From: Argyresthia goedartella
Taxonomy: Eukaryota; Arthropoda; Insecta; Lepidoptera; Argyresthiidae
Direction: 5' to 3'
Assembly: GCA_949825045.1 (NCBI GenBank)
Contig: OX463813.1
Span: 6,572,001-6,636,000, forward strand
Length of the DNA stretch: 64,000 nucleotides
A program made the translations under genes and the position numbers. This document shows positions 1 through 9,439 of this stretch, one piece after another. Position 1 is the first letter of the stretch; the number at the start of each line of letters is the position of its first letter. The notes below the pieces were generated by a model. It saw nothing but the letters and a program-made list of their open reading frames with translations, was not told the DNA's origin and searched no databases.

Positions 1-384
1 CTGTTTATTTTGTTGGCTAGGATACTGTCTTGATTGCCATAATAACATTCTTTTCTTTTTTGAACATATTTGGATTCCTTTCGTCACCCACTTTGGTCGT
101 TTATTGCTTGTCATCCGAATCTTGATTTTTGGAAAACACAAATCATATAGAAGTTTAAACATTTGATGGAGCTCATTAAAAGCCTCATTGGCGTCGTTGC
201 TGCTATACACTTCAGCAAAGCTAAGACTTGAAATGTGTTTCCTGAACTTATTTAAGTACTCTACACTATAATCTTGCTTATAAATTGACCAATTTTGGAA
301 GCTGCAAAGGTTTTGAACCGGGCATATAAGTATTTGTCCAGTATGGTCGGAAAGCGCAAATTCTACTACAGCTTTCCAACAAAT
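1..384 (-). mobile_element. CR1/jockey-like LINE, endonuclease-RT linker fragment
   Basis: The minus frame is open from about 384 to the window edge but has no start codon. It contains EFALSDHTGQ, the C-terminal SDH motif of an apurinic-type endonuclease. It continues through YLNKFRKHISSLSFAEV to KRPKWVTKGIQICSKKKRML, the linker that precedes the RT domain. The 5' side is cut off at a short inverted-repeat element (385-609). Continuation lies off the window. Confidence 0.72.
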
Positions 385-609
385 TCGTTTGACAATATCA
401 GAATTGTATATTTCCAGCAGTTGTAATTTATAAACTCAATTTTGTGTCAAAAATACAGTGACTAGTATAATGTAAATAATAATAATAAAATTATAGTAAA
501 ATATACTATGTCGACCCATGCTAGTATTTTATAGAACACGTGAACAAAATTACCGTTTTAACAGCTCCTAAAAAGTATCTATTTTGACTGGCAGTCAAAT
601 ACCGTATTT
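385..609. mobile_element. Short TIR element, family R (CGGTATTTGAC ends)
   Basis: Shares its sequence with 29604-29833, 40577-40817 and 57757-58018. Intact copies begin near TACGGTATTTGAC and end GTCAAATACCG, with an interior around TTGACAATATCAGAATTGTA. This copy lacks one end where it meets the LINE piece and has an AT-rich interruption at about 455-515. No coding capacity. Confidence 0.65.
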
Positions 610-636
610 AGAATATGTTCTCTAAACGTCACTTAC

Positions 637-860
637 CCATCTCGTATTGCTGCGCGGAGCCCTTACTAACCGAGCCGGCCCGGTCTCCATGGCTCAGTAC
701 CCCCACGTAAGTCTTGCTGGGGTCGCGACGCAGAAAGTTCTTGGAGCTCTCATTCTTGTACTTGGAGATGTCGAGGTAGCGAGGTTGGACGGCTCTTTTG
801 GGTTGGTTGGGTTGCGTGATGGACGTCGTGGACGACGACATGGAGTAGTCGCCGCTGTAT
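637..860 (-). CDS. Cep170: CEP170-like protein, last exon visible (gene continues off the window)
   Basis: Exon of 224 nt. The acceptor is ATAACGTTACAG (AG at 862-861) and the donor is GAGATGG|GTAAGT (636-635). It completes an Arg codon and continues YSGDYSMSSSTTSITQPNQ, then PRYLDISKYKNESS, NFLRRDPSKTYVGVL and ends QQYEM plus one base. The SSSTTS tract and the basic helix with LDISKYK are typical of the family's C-terminal half (recall). It leaves one base over, so at least one more exon must lie below position 1. Frames from the in-frame ATG at 841 and the opposite-strand frames are not independent genes. Confidence 0.93.
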
Positions 861-1039
861 CTGTAACGTTATTTTGTTTCGTTTGTTTCGTTGTCGGCAA
901 TTATAACTGAATTACAACAAAAAAACTTAAACATGATCTCTACTTACTACTAACTCAAAACAAACGTCAAACGCCATACATTTTTGTGTCTAAACATGTC
1001 ATAAACAGCAGTCTTAAGTCTAAGCAAGACCGAGTACGT

Positions 1040-1285
1040 CGAACAAGTGTCAATGTCATATTTGTTATTTTGACAAGTCTCATATTTGTTATTTTGACAG
1101 TTCTCATATTTGTTATTTTGACAGGTGTCACATTTGTTAGTTGGTGTCATAATTTTTGACAGGTGTCATAGGTGGTGTGAGGTGGTGTCATACTTTTTGT
1201 TTTTGACAGGTATTGCACGTGTGACAGGAGTTATAGTTTTGACAGGTTCCATAGTTTTTGACAAGTTACATATTTTTTGCTAGGC
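1040..1285. repeat. Degenerate tandem array, TTTTTGACAGGTGTCATA-like units
   Basis: About ten imperfect units built on TTGACAGGTGTCATA and TTGTTATTTTGACA. They lie in the intron downstream of exon 1889-2026. The same unit recurs in the intron at 6180-6330. Confidence 0.65.
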
Positions 1286-1470
1286 TTTTAGATTTTACGG
1301 CGTCAATTAATTTCCAACAGAGCAGGGGGACTACCGCGGGAAGAAGGTTCTTCTGAGTAGTGAAACAATAGCAATTAAACATCCTCAATACGTTACTTTC
1401 CAGATTCTCGTGAGAGCACCGGACCAAATTGTGACTTTTCAAATACACTTGACACTAGCACAGTTAACAT

Positions 1471-1603
1471 TTAACCTCTTGGATACCACCGGCGTCAGCT
1501 CACGCCACTTTTCCGTTAAAGGTTTTAAATTTTATTACCATGGCATGGCATAAGGTTCATAATCGCGACCCGTCCCGACTACCCTCGGGTTTTGAGAGGT
1601 TAA
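1471..1603. mobile_element. Possible small piggyBac-like MITE
   Basis: A 133-bp block bounded by TTAACCTCT and AGAGGTTAA, so TTAA flanks CCTCT...AGAGG ends. TTAA target sites are typical of piggyBac elements. The inverted ends are very short, so this could be chance. Confidence 0.35.
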
Positions 1604-1888
1604 AGGGGTTAGCACGCCACTAGGCTAATATATAGCAAAAAACTGCATCGAAAAAGCGCTCAATCGTCAACCACCCTGGCTACCGCAGCGCCCTCTGGTG
1701 ATCGACAACCGTAAAACATATCTAACAACCAGCAGTTTACCAGTGCCCAAGCATGTATACCCCCGCGGGTCGTAGCGACGCAAGAAAAAGAGAGACAGAG
1801 CATGCGCTGTTAATATCTCTCTCCCTTACAATCACGCGTATACCGGCGCAGGTAAATGAAGAACAACGACGAGTGGCGCGCCCCTCAC

Positions 1889-2026
1889 CTGTGCCGCGCC
1901 CGCTCCCGGGCCCCGCCTCCACCGCCTCCCCCGCCGGCGCCTGTGCGCTCGCGCGGCTCGTCCTCACTGTCGCTGGCGGTGGTGAGCGAAGTCTTCTCGT
2001 GGCTGAATATCGACGACGTGCGCGGG
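1889..2026 (-). CDS. Cep170: CEP170-like protein, GC-rich symmetric cassette exon with polyglycine
   Basis: Exon of 138 nt, easily missed because overlapping plus-strand frames look more gene-like. The acceptor is an excellent CTTCCTTTCATCCCATCAG (AG at 2028-2027) and the donor is CACAG|GTGAGG (1888-1887). The AG left by exon 5825-6000 takes one base (C). Then 45 codons read SPRTSSIFSHEKTS, TASDSEDEPRER, a Gly-rich run (TGAGGGGGGGAR) and RERARH, leaving AG for the next exon. ASDSEDE resembles the acidic ASDSELAD patch of human CEP170 (recall). The exon is about 70 percent GC in AT-rich surroundings. Its length is a multiple of three with identical phases at each side, so skipping it keeps the frame. 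It is probably a regulated cassette. Confidence 0.85.
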
Positions 2027-2061
2027 CTGATGGGATGAAAGGAAGATGTTGTTTATGTGGC

Positions 2062-2215
2062 CAAAGTCAAAGTCAAAGTACTTTATCACTGTACATATTT
2101 ACATATACTTAGCAAACGTCATTTTTTGCCTCTTCTACATTGGACCACTGTGCGAGAAGAGGGGGGAAAAACTGCCACAGATTGATTTTTAGATCTCTTT
2201 TTTCAAATTCACAGA
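2062..2215 (-). mobile_element. LINE 3' UTR remnant (family H)
   Basis: The minus strand carries the same 3' UTR as 34236-34475: AAAGAGATCT, then CTTCTCxCACAGTGGTCCAATG, then TATGTAAATAT. It ends in a short tandem tail (AAAGTC repeats on plus). It lies between exon 1889-2026 and the family A copy. Confidence 0.7.
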
Positions 2216-2316
2216 CTGCTCAAATAAACTAACTAACCAACATAACGTCGTGCAGAGGCACAGAAGTCGCACGTTAAGCCAGATATCCAATAAATAGGAT
2301 GTCCGTTTTCTACATT

Positions 2317-2530
2317 TTCAGGGTTCCGTACCCAAAGGGTGCCAAACGGGACCCTATTACTAAGCCTCCACTGTCTGTCCAACCGTCCGTCACCAGGCTT
2401 TATCGGATCAACCGAAATAGTTAGATAGCTGAAATTTTCACAGAATATGCATTTCTGTTGCCGCAACAGCAACAAATAATTAACTACACGCAATTTAGAA
2501 AATTAAAGGGGGTCCCCATACAAGCGACAG
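2317..2530 (-). repeat. GGTTCCGTACC family A repeat, partial
   Basis: Begins GGGTTCCGTACCCAAAGGG, continues with the CGGGACCCTATTACTAAG and CCGTCCGTCACCAGGCT landmarks and ends near GGGGGTCCCCATACA. This is one half of the family A repeat found about a dozen times in the window. Confidence 0.75.
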
Positions 2531-2629
2531 TTTCGTTTAAATCTCTGCCCCTGCAAAATACTTCATAACATCATGATTCAATATCACCATAAATTTCGCT
2601 GCTCTTATTAACTTTGAGATGGCTCAGTC

Positions 2630-4605
2630 AAATCAAAATCAAAATCAAAAATCATTTATTTCCATAGGATGTTGTTACATCACTTAGATCCGTCATTACA
2701 TTTTTTTGGGTGAGTTCACTAACCCAATGGCGGAATCTGTGGAGAAGAGCTCACCGAAGAAACTCCACAGTCGTCGCATCTTTTGCGTTTCCTTTTTTAA
2801 ATAAAATATTGTCAAATTACAAAATGAATGCTAATTATATATCGAAACAGCCTGTTACTCAAACAATCTATTCCCATGGAAATCTGTCCTCTAAGTAATC
2901 AGATATCCTGTAGTAACCTTTTTTATACAATTTCTGTTTTATTATTATTTTAAACTTGTCTAAAGGTAAGTTTTTAATATCAGTAGGGACCTTATTGTAA
3001 TAGCGTATACAATTGCCTTTAAAAGAATTACTAATTTTATGTAGTCGGCTTACATAAGCAACCAACTTGTCTTTATTTCTAGTATTAAAATTGTGTATAT
3101 CACTGTACTTCTGAAAATTAGTTATATTTCTTTTTACATACACATTACATACACATACATACACATTGTCATAGATATATTGAGACACAAATGTCAGAAT
3201 ATTGATTTCTTTAAACTTTTCCCTCAGTGACACTCTAGGCCCTAATCTATAAATTGCACGAACAGCCCGTTTCTGCAGAATAAATATACTATTAGCATTC
3301 GCAGCGTGACCCCACAATAAAATACCATAGGTCATTAGACTATGAAAGTAACTAAAGTAGACTAGTCTAGCGGTGTCTACGTCGGTAAGAGCTCTAATTT
3401 TTTTAACTGCGAACGCTGCCGAACTCAGTCTGTTCGACAATTTATTTATATGAGGATCCCATTGTAGTTTGGCGTCTAAAGTAATGCCCAAAAAGACAGT
3501 CGACTGCACAAGGTCCAATCTCTGTCCTTTTATAAATATGTCTGTAGTTACCGGGTTCACATTGGGTAACACGAATTTTTAGTTTTCTTTTCATTAAGTA
3601 ATAAATTGTTAACAGTAAACCAGTTCACTATACTAGAGATAGCATTGTTTACCTCGTCATAATTTGATTGCTGTCTTTTAACTTTAAATATCAAAGAAGT
3701 ATCATCGGCAAACAATACTAACCCATGTTTTGCTTTAACAAGGTAAGGTAAATCATTAATATATACTAAAAACAAGAAAGGACCAAGAATTGAACCTTGC
3801 GGTACGCCCATACTTATTGAAGACCCAGGTGATCTTTTCCCATTAACATCGACCATCTGAACCCTATCTGTTAGATATGACTCCAGAAGGCCAAGTGCCT
3901 GATCTTTTACACCATAATGGCGTAACTTCCTGACAAGAGTGTCATGATGGACGCAATCAAAAGCCTTGGATAGATCGCAGAAGACACCTATTGCATCCAT
4001 TGCGTCTTCCCAGGCATCAAAAATATTGTCGATTAGTTCAACACCAGCATCGGCTGTTGAACGACCCTTTGTGAAACCAAACTGAGCAATATGAATTAAA
4101 TTATTGAGATAAAAATGACTTTGCAATTGATTAAGTATGAGTTTTTCAAATATTTTGCTAAGCGTTGGTAGTATCGATATGGGTCTAAAATTGGTGGGGT
4201 CTGATGTACTACCAGCTTTGAATAAAGGTGTAACTTTACTTAGTTTCATCAAGTCAGGAAACACACCACTATCTATACATTGATTAAATATACAACAAAG
4301 GTGAGGTGCAATACAATCTACAATGGAACTAATAATTTTTACTGATAGACCATGGGCGTCAGCTGTCTTTTTCATTTCCAGGGATTTAAACGCTTTTACA
4401 ATGTCTTCATTATTTACGTGCCTAAATTTAAAATCTGTTTTACATTCCTCAAAGTTTTGTTTAAGTATAGATTCAGCAGCAGCGGGAGATGAATTTAAAG
4501 ACTTGTTTGTTGAAACTGGAATGTCCGTAAAGAAATTTTTGAAAGCTTTTGCTACTTCTAGGTCTGTACTTAGCAATTGATTATCTATCTTAAGCTTGAA
4601 GTTAT
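2630..4605 (-). mobile_element. CR1/jockey-like LINE, 5'-truncated, with frameshifted RT
   Basis: The RT frame is at 3557-4696 (element part from about 4605). It has FCDLSKAFDCVHHDTL (motif A, near residue 239), MGVPQGSILGPFLF (near 296) and FADDTSLIF with catalytic Asp pair near residues 330-331. The frame then breaks at about 3560-3572. The rest of the protein continues in another frame at 2868-3572 (FLGITLDAKLQWDPHIN, then ILLWGHAANANS). This is a small deletion after NEKKTK. The endonuclease is missing, so the copy is dead on arrival and further mutated. The 3' end is a short TTTTGA-type tandem tail at 2630-2660. Confidence 0.88.
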
Positions 4606-4741
4606 TATGTGAACGGTTTCGGTCGGTCAGTCGGTTCAGTCGGTTTCGTAGCGGTTTCGCAATCTTGAAGTACCGGGTTCGATTCCCAGAGGACACATTT
4701 ATTTTTTCTTTTGGTTTTATTATTTAGGATTTAGTGTTTAT

Positions 4742-4796
4742 TTTTCTTGTACGATGGAACCCTTCGTGTACGAGTTCGACCCGCACTTGACTGTAT
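4742..4796 (-). repeat. Family A repeat fragment
   Basis: GATGGAACCCTTCGTGTACG with the companion GACCCGCACTTGACTG marks one terminus of family A. The rest is missing. A B-box-like GGTTCGATTCCC at 4677-4688 just before it suggests another tRNA-type SINE remnant. Confidence 0.55.
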
Positions 4797-4837
4797 TTTT
4801 ATTTTTGTCCAATAGTACCAATGAAGCAATAGTAGAA

Positions 4838-4960
4838 GCAGGGGACGCTACTGCTGCGGTTGTGGCCCTGCCTAGCATGCGAGGGGTCCCGGGTTCGATC
4901 CCCGCAGGTCTCTAGTTGCCACGACACAAGGTATCATAGTGTGGTGAAAGCAAAGTATTT
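4838..4960 (+). mobile_element. SINE family C, degraded copy
   Basis: tRNA-like head with GCGGTTGTGGCCCTGCC and a B box GGTTCGATCCC. It is followed by a diverged CGACACAAGGTATCATAGTG tail that matches the CAGGGTATCCTAGTGTGGGG landmark of other copies. Confidence 0.65.
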
Positions 4961-5054
4961 GTCTTTAGATGTCAATGCTTATGTTTGATAAATGGCGTGC
5001 TTTAAAATTGTGACCCTTAAGGTCCATAAATACCACTTGCCACAACGTCCGTAC

Positions 5055-5160
5055 CATGTCCCAAAATGGCTGATCCCAAAAGATCCTTTTCCCAAAAAAT
5101 CCATTCCGCAAAATGTCCGTTTCCCAAAAGGTCCATTTTCCTAAACGTCCGTTTCCAAGG
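5055..5160. repeat. Degenerate short tandem array (CCCAAAAGGTCC-like)
   Basis: Six or so units of about 17 bp with the theme TTCCCAAAAGGTCCxTTT at 5055-5160. No coding meaning. Confidence 0.55.
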
Positions 5161-5212
5161 CTTATGCTGTGACCAGCAGTGGGCTTGCTGGTCATGATGA
5201 TATTGCATACCC

Positions 5213-5810
5213 AGACACAGAACTCGCTGTTAATAATTTTGTAATTATTTATTCCTGATTATTAATAAGGCTTATGTTTAAACGATTACCAAAAACGCAC
5301 CTATTTTACTACCAATAAATTCGAAAGGACTGCCAGAATGGATAAATGTCCACCAAATTGTGTTTGGATAAATGATCACCAAACTTCTTTTTATGTTTTG
5401 TGTACTTAAGTTTAAGTTTAAAGTATTTTTTGTTGTTCTTACATGTTCAACCTAACACGAAGGATAAAGAGGGCTTCGCTTCTCTCACACCCTTTACCCT
5501 TCACCTAAGCTACCGCAGTATTTTGCCCTGATATTTTTTGCAACTTTTGGTGTTCATTTATCCATTTTGGGTAGGAAAAAAATATTTTGGTGATATGAAC
5601 ATTATATTTGTTGCCTGTTAATAATGATTGTAATATTTGTATCAGTTAAACAAAACATATTTTTAAAGAGATCTTATAATCAATCTGTAGAAGTTTTCCT
5701 CGCCCTTCTTCTCCCACTGCGGTCCAATGTAGAGATGGGGCAAAAATAACGTTTTTTAAATATATGTAAATATCTACAGCAATAAAGACATTTTGACTTT
5801 TGACGTACTG
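5213..5810 (+). mobile_element. LINE 3' UTR (family H) split by a B2 element
   Basis: 5213-5268 and 5616-5810 together match the 3' UTR of the LINE at 34236-34475: CTCGCTGTTAATAATTTTG, then GAGATCTTATAATCAATCTG, then CAATAAAGACATTTTGAC. The intervening 5269-5615 is a later insertion. The end lies next to the donor of exon 5825-6000. Confidence 0.8.
5269..5615 (+). mobile_element. Core-module element with B2 ends, copy 1
   Basis: Ends GGCTTATGTTTAAACG and ATTATATTTGTTGCC, with the shared core at 5441-5534. The flanks TATTAATAA and TGTTAATAA match at 8 of 9 bases, consistent with a 9-bp target duplication. It lies inside a LINE 3' UTR. Confidence 0.8.
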
Positions 5811-5824
5811 ATATAATTACGCAC

Positions 5825-6000
5825 CTGCTGCCATTAGTAGTGGAGTTCGTGTCGCTGTCCAGAATGAACGTCTTCCGCTTATCCGCGTCCGATTTCAGGA
5901 AGTCCACATTCTCCTTGGTTGGTGTGACGTCATCGAGGATGAACGTCCTCCGCTTGTCCGGCTCGGGTCGGCGTATCAGCTTCTCTGACGGCTGGTGTAT
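5825..6000 (-). CDS. Cep170: CEP170-like protein, exon with paired KR(R/K)TFILD motifs
   Basis: Exon of 176 nt. The acceptor is GTTACTTGCAG (AG at 6002-6001) and the donor is CAGCAG|GTGCGT (5824-5823). It opens on a codon boundary and leaves two bases (AG). It encodes an internal duplication: DKRRTFILDD and, about 20 residues later, DKRKTFILDS. A basic patch, a Thr-Phe-Ile-Leu strand and an Asp are preserved in both. Human CEP170 has SFTIEK-type motifs in a similar setting (recall), so this is probably a short repeated interaction motif. A retrotransposon 3' end stops within about 20 bp of the donor on the intron side. Continuing the frame past 5825 reads into that element. Confidence 0.92.
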
Positions 6001-6179
6001 CTGCAAGTAACATTACTTATGGCGTTACAAATAAAAAAAGTTATTCACTGTTTAACTTATGCAGTGTTTTGTCCTTTTTATACGTCGAGTATATGTCGAA
6101 TGTCAAAGCAAGACATGTATAAGTTAAACAGCGAATAACTTATTTTATTAGTAAGGCTGTGAGTGTTTTTTCTAAATGA

Positions 6180-6330
6180 CAGTTTGACAGTTGTTTTAAT
6201 TATGACAGAGTCCTTCCGACCGTAACAATCACTGTTTTGACAGATTTTTTGACAGGTGTCCTATTTTTTGACAGGTTTCCTCCTTTTTGACAGGTGTCAT
6301 AGTTTTGACAGGTGTGACAGTTTTTTGAAT
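6180..6330. repeat. Degenerate GACAGGTGTCATA array, second site
   Basis: Five or six units such as TTTTTTGACAGGTGTCCTA and TTTTTGACAGGTGTCATAG in the 820-bp intron between exons 6821-7049 and 5825-6000. The same unit as at 1040-1285. Confidence 0.65.
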
Positions 6331-6379
6331 AGAAGCCATGGAAGTCATGGAACTGTCCATGGCCTAGCTGTATTCGCAT

Positions 6380-6712
6380 ATCGCAAACGATGGTTCTGGT
6401 AGCAACATTTGGCAGAACCCGGAACTGGATAGGTGTCCGTTTCTATGTGGCATTTATCTTGGGCCCTTCCGTGTTTCGGATGACACGTTAAGCTGTAGGT
6501 CCCGACTACTATCGCTACTCGTCGTGAGTATAGTAGTCGTGAAGCTGGGTCAGAGGCCCTAATAGGGCAACTTAATAACTTCTGACAGTCGGGTTAGCCA
6601 TTAGCTCGACACCCGTTCATCAACATGCACTCAGCCAGCGTGGTGGAGTACGGCTCAATCTTGCTCGTATCCGGGTAAAGGCCTGTGCCCCTCAACGGGG
6701 AGATTAATGACA
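6380..6712 (+). mobile_element. SINE family G
   Basis: Landmarks are CATTTATCTTGGGCCCTTCC, TTTCGGATGACACGTTAAGC, CGACTACTATCGCTA, ACTTCTGACAGTCGG, TCAGCCAGCGTGGTGGAGTA and the 3' end AAAGGCCTGTGCCCCTC. Other copies are at 13530-13820, 19855-19950, 23560-23800 and 39055-39240. Confidence 0.7.
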
Positions 6713-6820
6713 CAGTTCTTGACATGTTTCACACTTTTTGTCAGCTATTTATGTTGCGAAACCGATTAAAAAGTGTACCTAACTTTTTAACAGATTTCAC
6801 ATCTTTTGGGAAGTACCAAC

Positions 6821-7049
6821 CTGAAAAGTGGTTGCCAAGTCCCTCTGGACGGTGACGTCATTGTTCACCGCCTGTCTCCTGAGGTCGCAGCCGTAGCCCG
6901 TCCGCCGCGCGTCCAGTATGTCAGAGTGCGTCGACGTCACCATAGGGTTGTCCAGCGGGTGGTCAGACCCGGAACTGTAGTCTAGGGTGTCCAGGTCCGA
7001 GATGTTTGTTGTGTGGAACGACTGGGAGCGGTGGACCGGCGATGAATGG
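6821..7049 (-). CDS. Cep170: CEP170-like protein, exon
   Basis: Exon of 229 nt. The acceptor is TTTTTCTCCACAG (AG at 7051-7050) and the donor is TTTCAG|GTTGGT (6820-6819). One base completes the Ser codon begun in the previous exon (AG+C). Then 76 codons end on a codon boundary, giving HSSPVHRSQSFHTTNISDLD at the start and VNNDVTVQRDLATTFQ at the end. It is acidic and serine-rich with a likely amphipathic segment around DILDARRTGYGCDLRRQ. No catalytic motif is visible and the segment is probably largely disordered. Start-like codons in the intron upstream are irrelevant. Phase agreement with both neighbours is exact. Confidence 0.93.
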
Positions 7050-7099
7050 CTGTGGAGAAAAATCAAAATGTAATTATATTTAATGATATTAAAAAAGCA

Positions 7100-7480
7100 C
7101 ATAATTTTTCACCGTCAAAGTTTTCATTGTCAAAGAGCGACGGAGCGAAGCATAACAGGTGTTAGACTGACGGATCACGTCAGGAACACGACGCTACGCT
7201 CCATCACCGGCATTGCTGACGTAGGCGCAAAGACCGCCAGCCTAAAATGGGACTGGGCCGGACACGTTTGCCGCATGTGTGAAGATCCCCAGAAGTGGGG
7301 GGAAACTTGCCACCGAATGGGTGCCAAGCGACGGACACCGCCGTTGAGATGACCTGGACAAGTTCCTGCCAGACTGGGCGGGGGCAGCACAGGACAGGGA
7401 TAAGTGGTCTAGTCCAGGAAAGTGGAGGCCTTTGCCCAGAAGTGGAACAGAAAACAGGCTACATAAAAAAATACTGTTCA
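7100..7480 (+). mobile_element. RTE-type LINE 3' fragment, degenerate
   Basis: Encodes GVRLTDHVRNTTLRSITG, VADxGAKTASLKWDWAGHV and further blocks. A frameshift near 7340 breaks the usual RRSxPPxRWxDDL continuation. This matches the intact C-terminal block at 18546-18935. It ends near GGCCTTTGCCCAGAAGTGG and CAGGCTACATAAAAAAA, the usual 3' end. Confidence 0.75.
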
Positions 7481-7730
7481 TCGACCGTGAGGAAACCTGC
7501 AGTGAAATGTGGCGTCATCTATCGGGTGATCAACATGGATGTCAAGCAAATATACTAAGCAGTTGACAGAAGTTGTCGGCAGATGTCATCACGGATCGCA
7601 GGACAATTGACGATTGATCCTGCATCGCGTAAGAGACGTTCTTCGGTTACAAACTTTATATAGAACGTCCGAGCATAAGCTGTTGGACCAGTGGTCCCCA
7701 GGCGTAGCAACCTGGACCAGAGATCTCTTG

Positions 7731-7959
7731 TATATGTCACCGGAAAATAATACGATCGGCAAGTTTATAAATTTCCTAGGAAATTTATAAACTTCCTTCT
7801 AGATTATATTAGGCTAGGTTAGGTTAGGTTAGGTTAGGTTAGGTTAGGTTATGTTAGGTTATGTTAGGTTAGGTTAGGTTAGGTTAGTATATTTATAAGC
7901 GGAAAAAATATTAGGAAATTTATAAACTTGCGGATCGTATTATTTTCCGGTGACATATA
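7731..7959. mobile_element. TIR element P carrying TTAGG repeats
   Basis: Inverted ends of about 47 bp: TATATGTCACCGGAAAATAA on the left and its complement ending CCGGTGACATATA on the right. 7761-7794 is a perfect 34-bp palindrome centred on CCTAGG. The middle (7809-7888) is a run of TTAGG units with two TTATG variants, resembling insect telomere repeats. Confidence 0.85.
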
Positions 7960-8029
7960 CATATTTTAGGGGGTTGTTAGGGACATCATTCTGAACAACT
8001 TTCACTATGAAACCGATTCGATCAAATAG

Positions 8030-8160
8030 ATATCATGACGATGATGATCAAGTCGACGAGATGCTCGCGGGATGCCGGGACCGGGAGCATTGGCGCTGGA
8101 GAGAAGACGCCTGTGCCCAACAGTGGGTCGATGCGAGCTTGAGTATGATGAAGATTATGT
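8030..8160 (+). mobile_element. RTE LINE extreme 3' end
   Basis: Contains GACCGGGAGCATTGGCGCTGG, ACGCCTGTGCCCAACAGTGG and ATGATGAAG, which is the C-terminal codons and ATG-rich tail of an RTE element. A short truncated insertion. Confidence 0.55.
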
Positions 8161-8199
8161 AAGTCTTTGAGTCTGAGGTTCATAAGTGCAACTAATCTT

Positions 8200-8712
8200 A
8201 AAAGTTCAGTTCAGTTCAATTTCAGTTCAAATATTTTTATTCATAATATCACAAAAATTGAGACTTAATGAACGTCATAACATAATCAAGCAAGCACAAT
8301 AAAACATAAAGTAGGTGCCTAATTATTAGTACATAATATATAGGGGGCAATAAACTGGTTTATTGCCAGATGTCGGTGTCTTGTAAAAAGTTATTAATTT
8401 TGTAGTAGGCCTTTGTGCACAAAGTGTGCTTTATACATTTGTTAAATCGGGCTTCAGTTAAGTTTTGTATTTCTGGGGGAAATTTATTGTAGAAGCGTAT
8501 ACAGTGTCCCATAAAAGAACTTCTAACTTTTATGAGTCTGAACATTGGAAAAGAAAGTTTATGTTTATTCCTAGTTTGCACATTGTGGCGGCTATCAATG
8601 TTTTTAAAGCTACTGATATTTTTCCTCACATACATTATGTTTTCATAGGTATATTGACTTGCAACTGTTAGGATGTTGGTTTCTTTGAAGAAATCTCTCA
8701 AAGACTCTATAT
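8200..8712 (-). mobile_element. CR1/jockey-like LINE C-terminal fragment
   Basis: Minus frame 8360-8701 encodes the C-terminal domain only: FFKETNILTVASQYTYENI, IMYVRKNISSF, FMGHCIRFYNKFPPEIQNL and KAYYKINNFLQDTDIW. It is homologous to the end of the LINEs at 2868 and 34236. The 3' UTR and a TTCAGTTCAA-type tail occupy 8207-8360. The RT is absent. Confidence 0.82.
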
Positions 8713-8754
8713 TTAAAGCTCGTTGAAGATGTCGTTGGTGTACTTGGAGGCTGC

Positions 8755-9275
8755 CTTTCAGCGCGTTCCGAATCGCACCATAATCGACTATAGCGTCTAC
8801 GAGTTCGTTCCGAATAAGTTTTAGCGTGAAAATGATAGCTCAAAACAGTTGATGTGACGTCATGAATGACATCATTAACGCCGCCATGTTGTGCTATCGT
8901 AGTCTATGCTTCTGAGCGTCAGCACTGTGAGCGAGCCATCAAAAGTGACAGCTGCCACGCTAACAGCTGACAATCAAACTTAGAACGGCAACCAGCAGCG
9001 ACTCCTGGCGCTCCATAATTGTTTTTTCCTCACTTTTTCACCCCAAACAAAGCTAATATAACTACTGCGACTGTCTACGACTCGAAATGTCAATAACTAA
9101 CAAAAGTTGGGTTATAATAGTATCATCTGTCAGTGTCAAGGTCTACCGTCGCGTTCAAAGCGTTCCCAATGGTTATCTATGATGGTAGACATTTCCCACT
9201 CGGAACGGGCATGATGGTCGTGACGTCACGTGAGCGATGATAGCTTTGTTGACGTGACTCGGAACGCGACATTAG
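8755..9275. other. Possible low-copy TIR element in intron
   Basis: CGCGTTCCGA near 8760 and TCGGAACGCG near 9261 form a 10-bp inverted pair around about 510 bp. Related strings (GTTCCGAATAAG, CGTTCCCAATGG) lie within. No second copy is seen in the window, so the call is weak. Confidence 0.3.
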
Positions 9276-9439
9276 CTATCTATCTGTCAAAGCTGTCAAA
9301 TTATATTTACTTCTTCCTAAAATAGATGGCGTGTCAATCTCATTTGAGGTTTTCGAACCTAACCTCAGAGGAATGAAACTTTTTGCCCCCAATTACGCCG
9401 GCGCCACCTAGCGGGAGCAAAGGCGGACATAGGTGCCAT

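Noticed and set aside
1753..2112. 119- and 60-codon plus-strand frames with a proline run (APPPPPPPPAP)
   Set aside because: They overlap the minus-strand exon 1889-2026, which has both splice sites and exact phase. The plus frames have no splice context, and the proline run is the complement of the glycine codons.
7809..7888. True telomere or subtelomere
   Set aside because: TTAGG units are few, interrupted and enclosed by the inverted ends of a mobile element within a gene intron.
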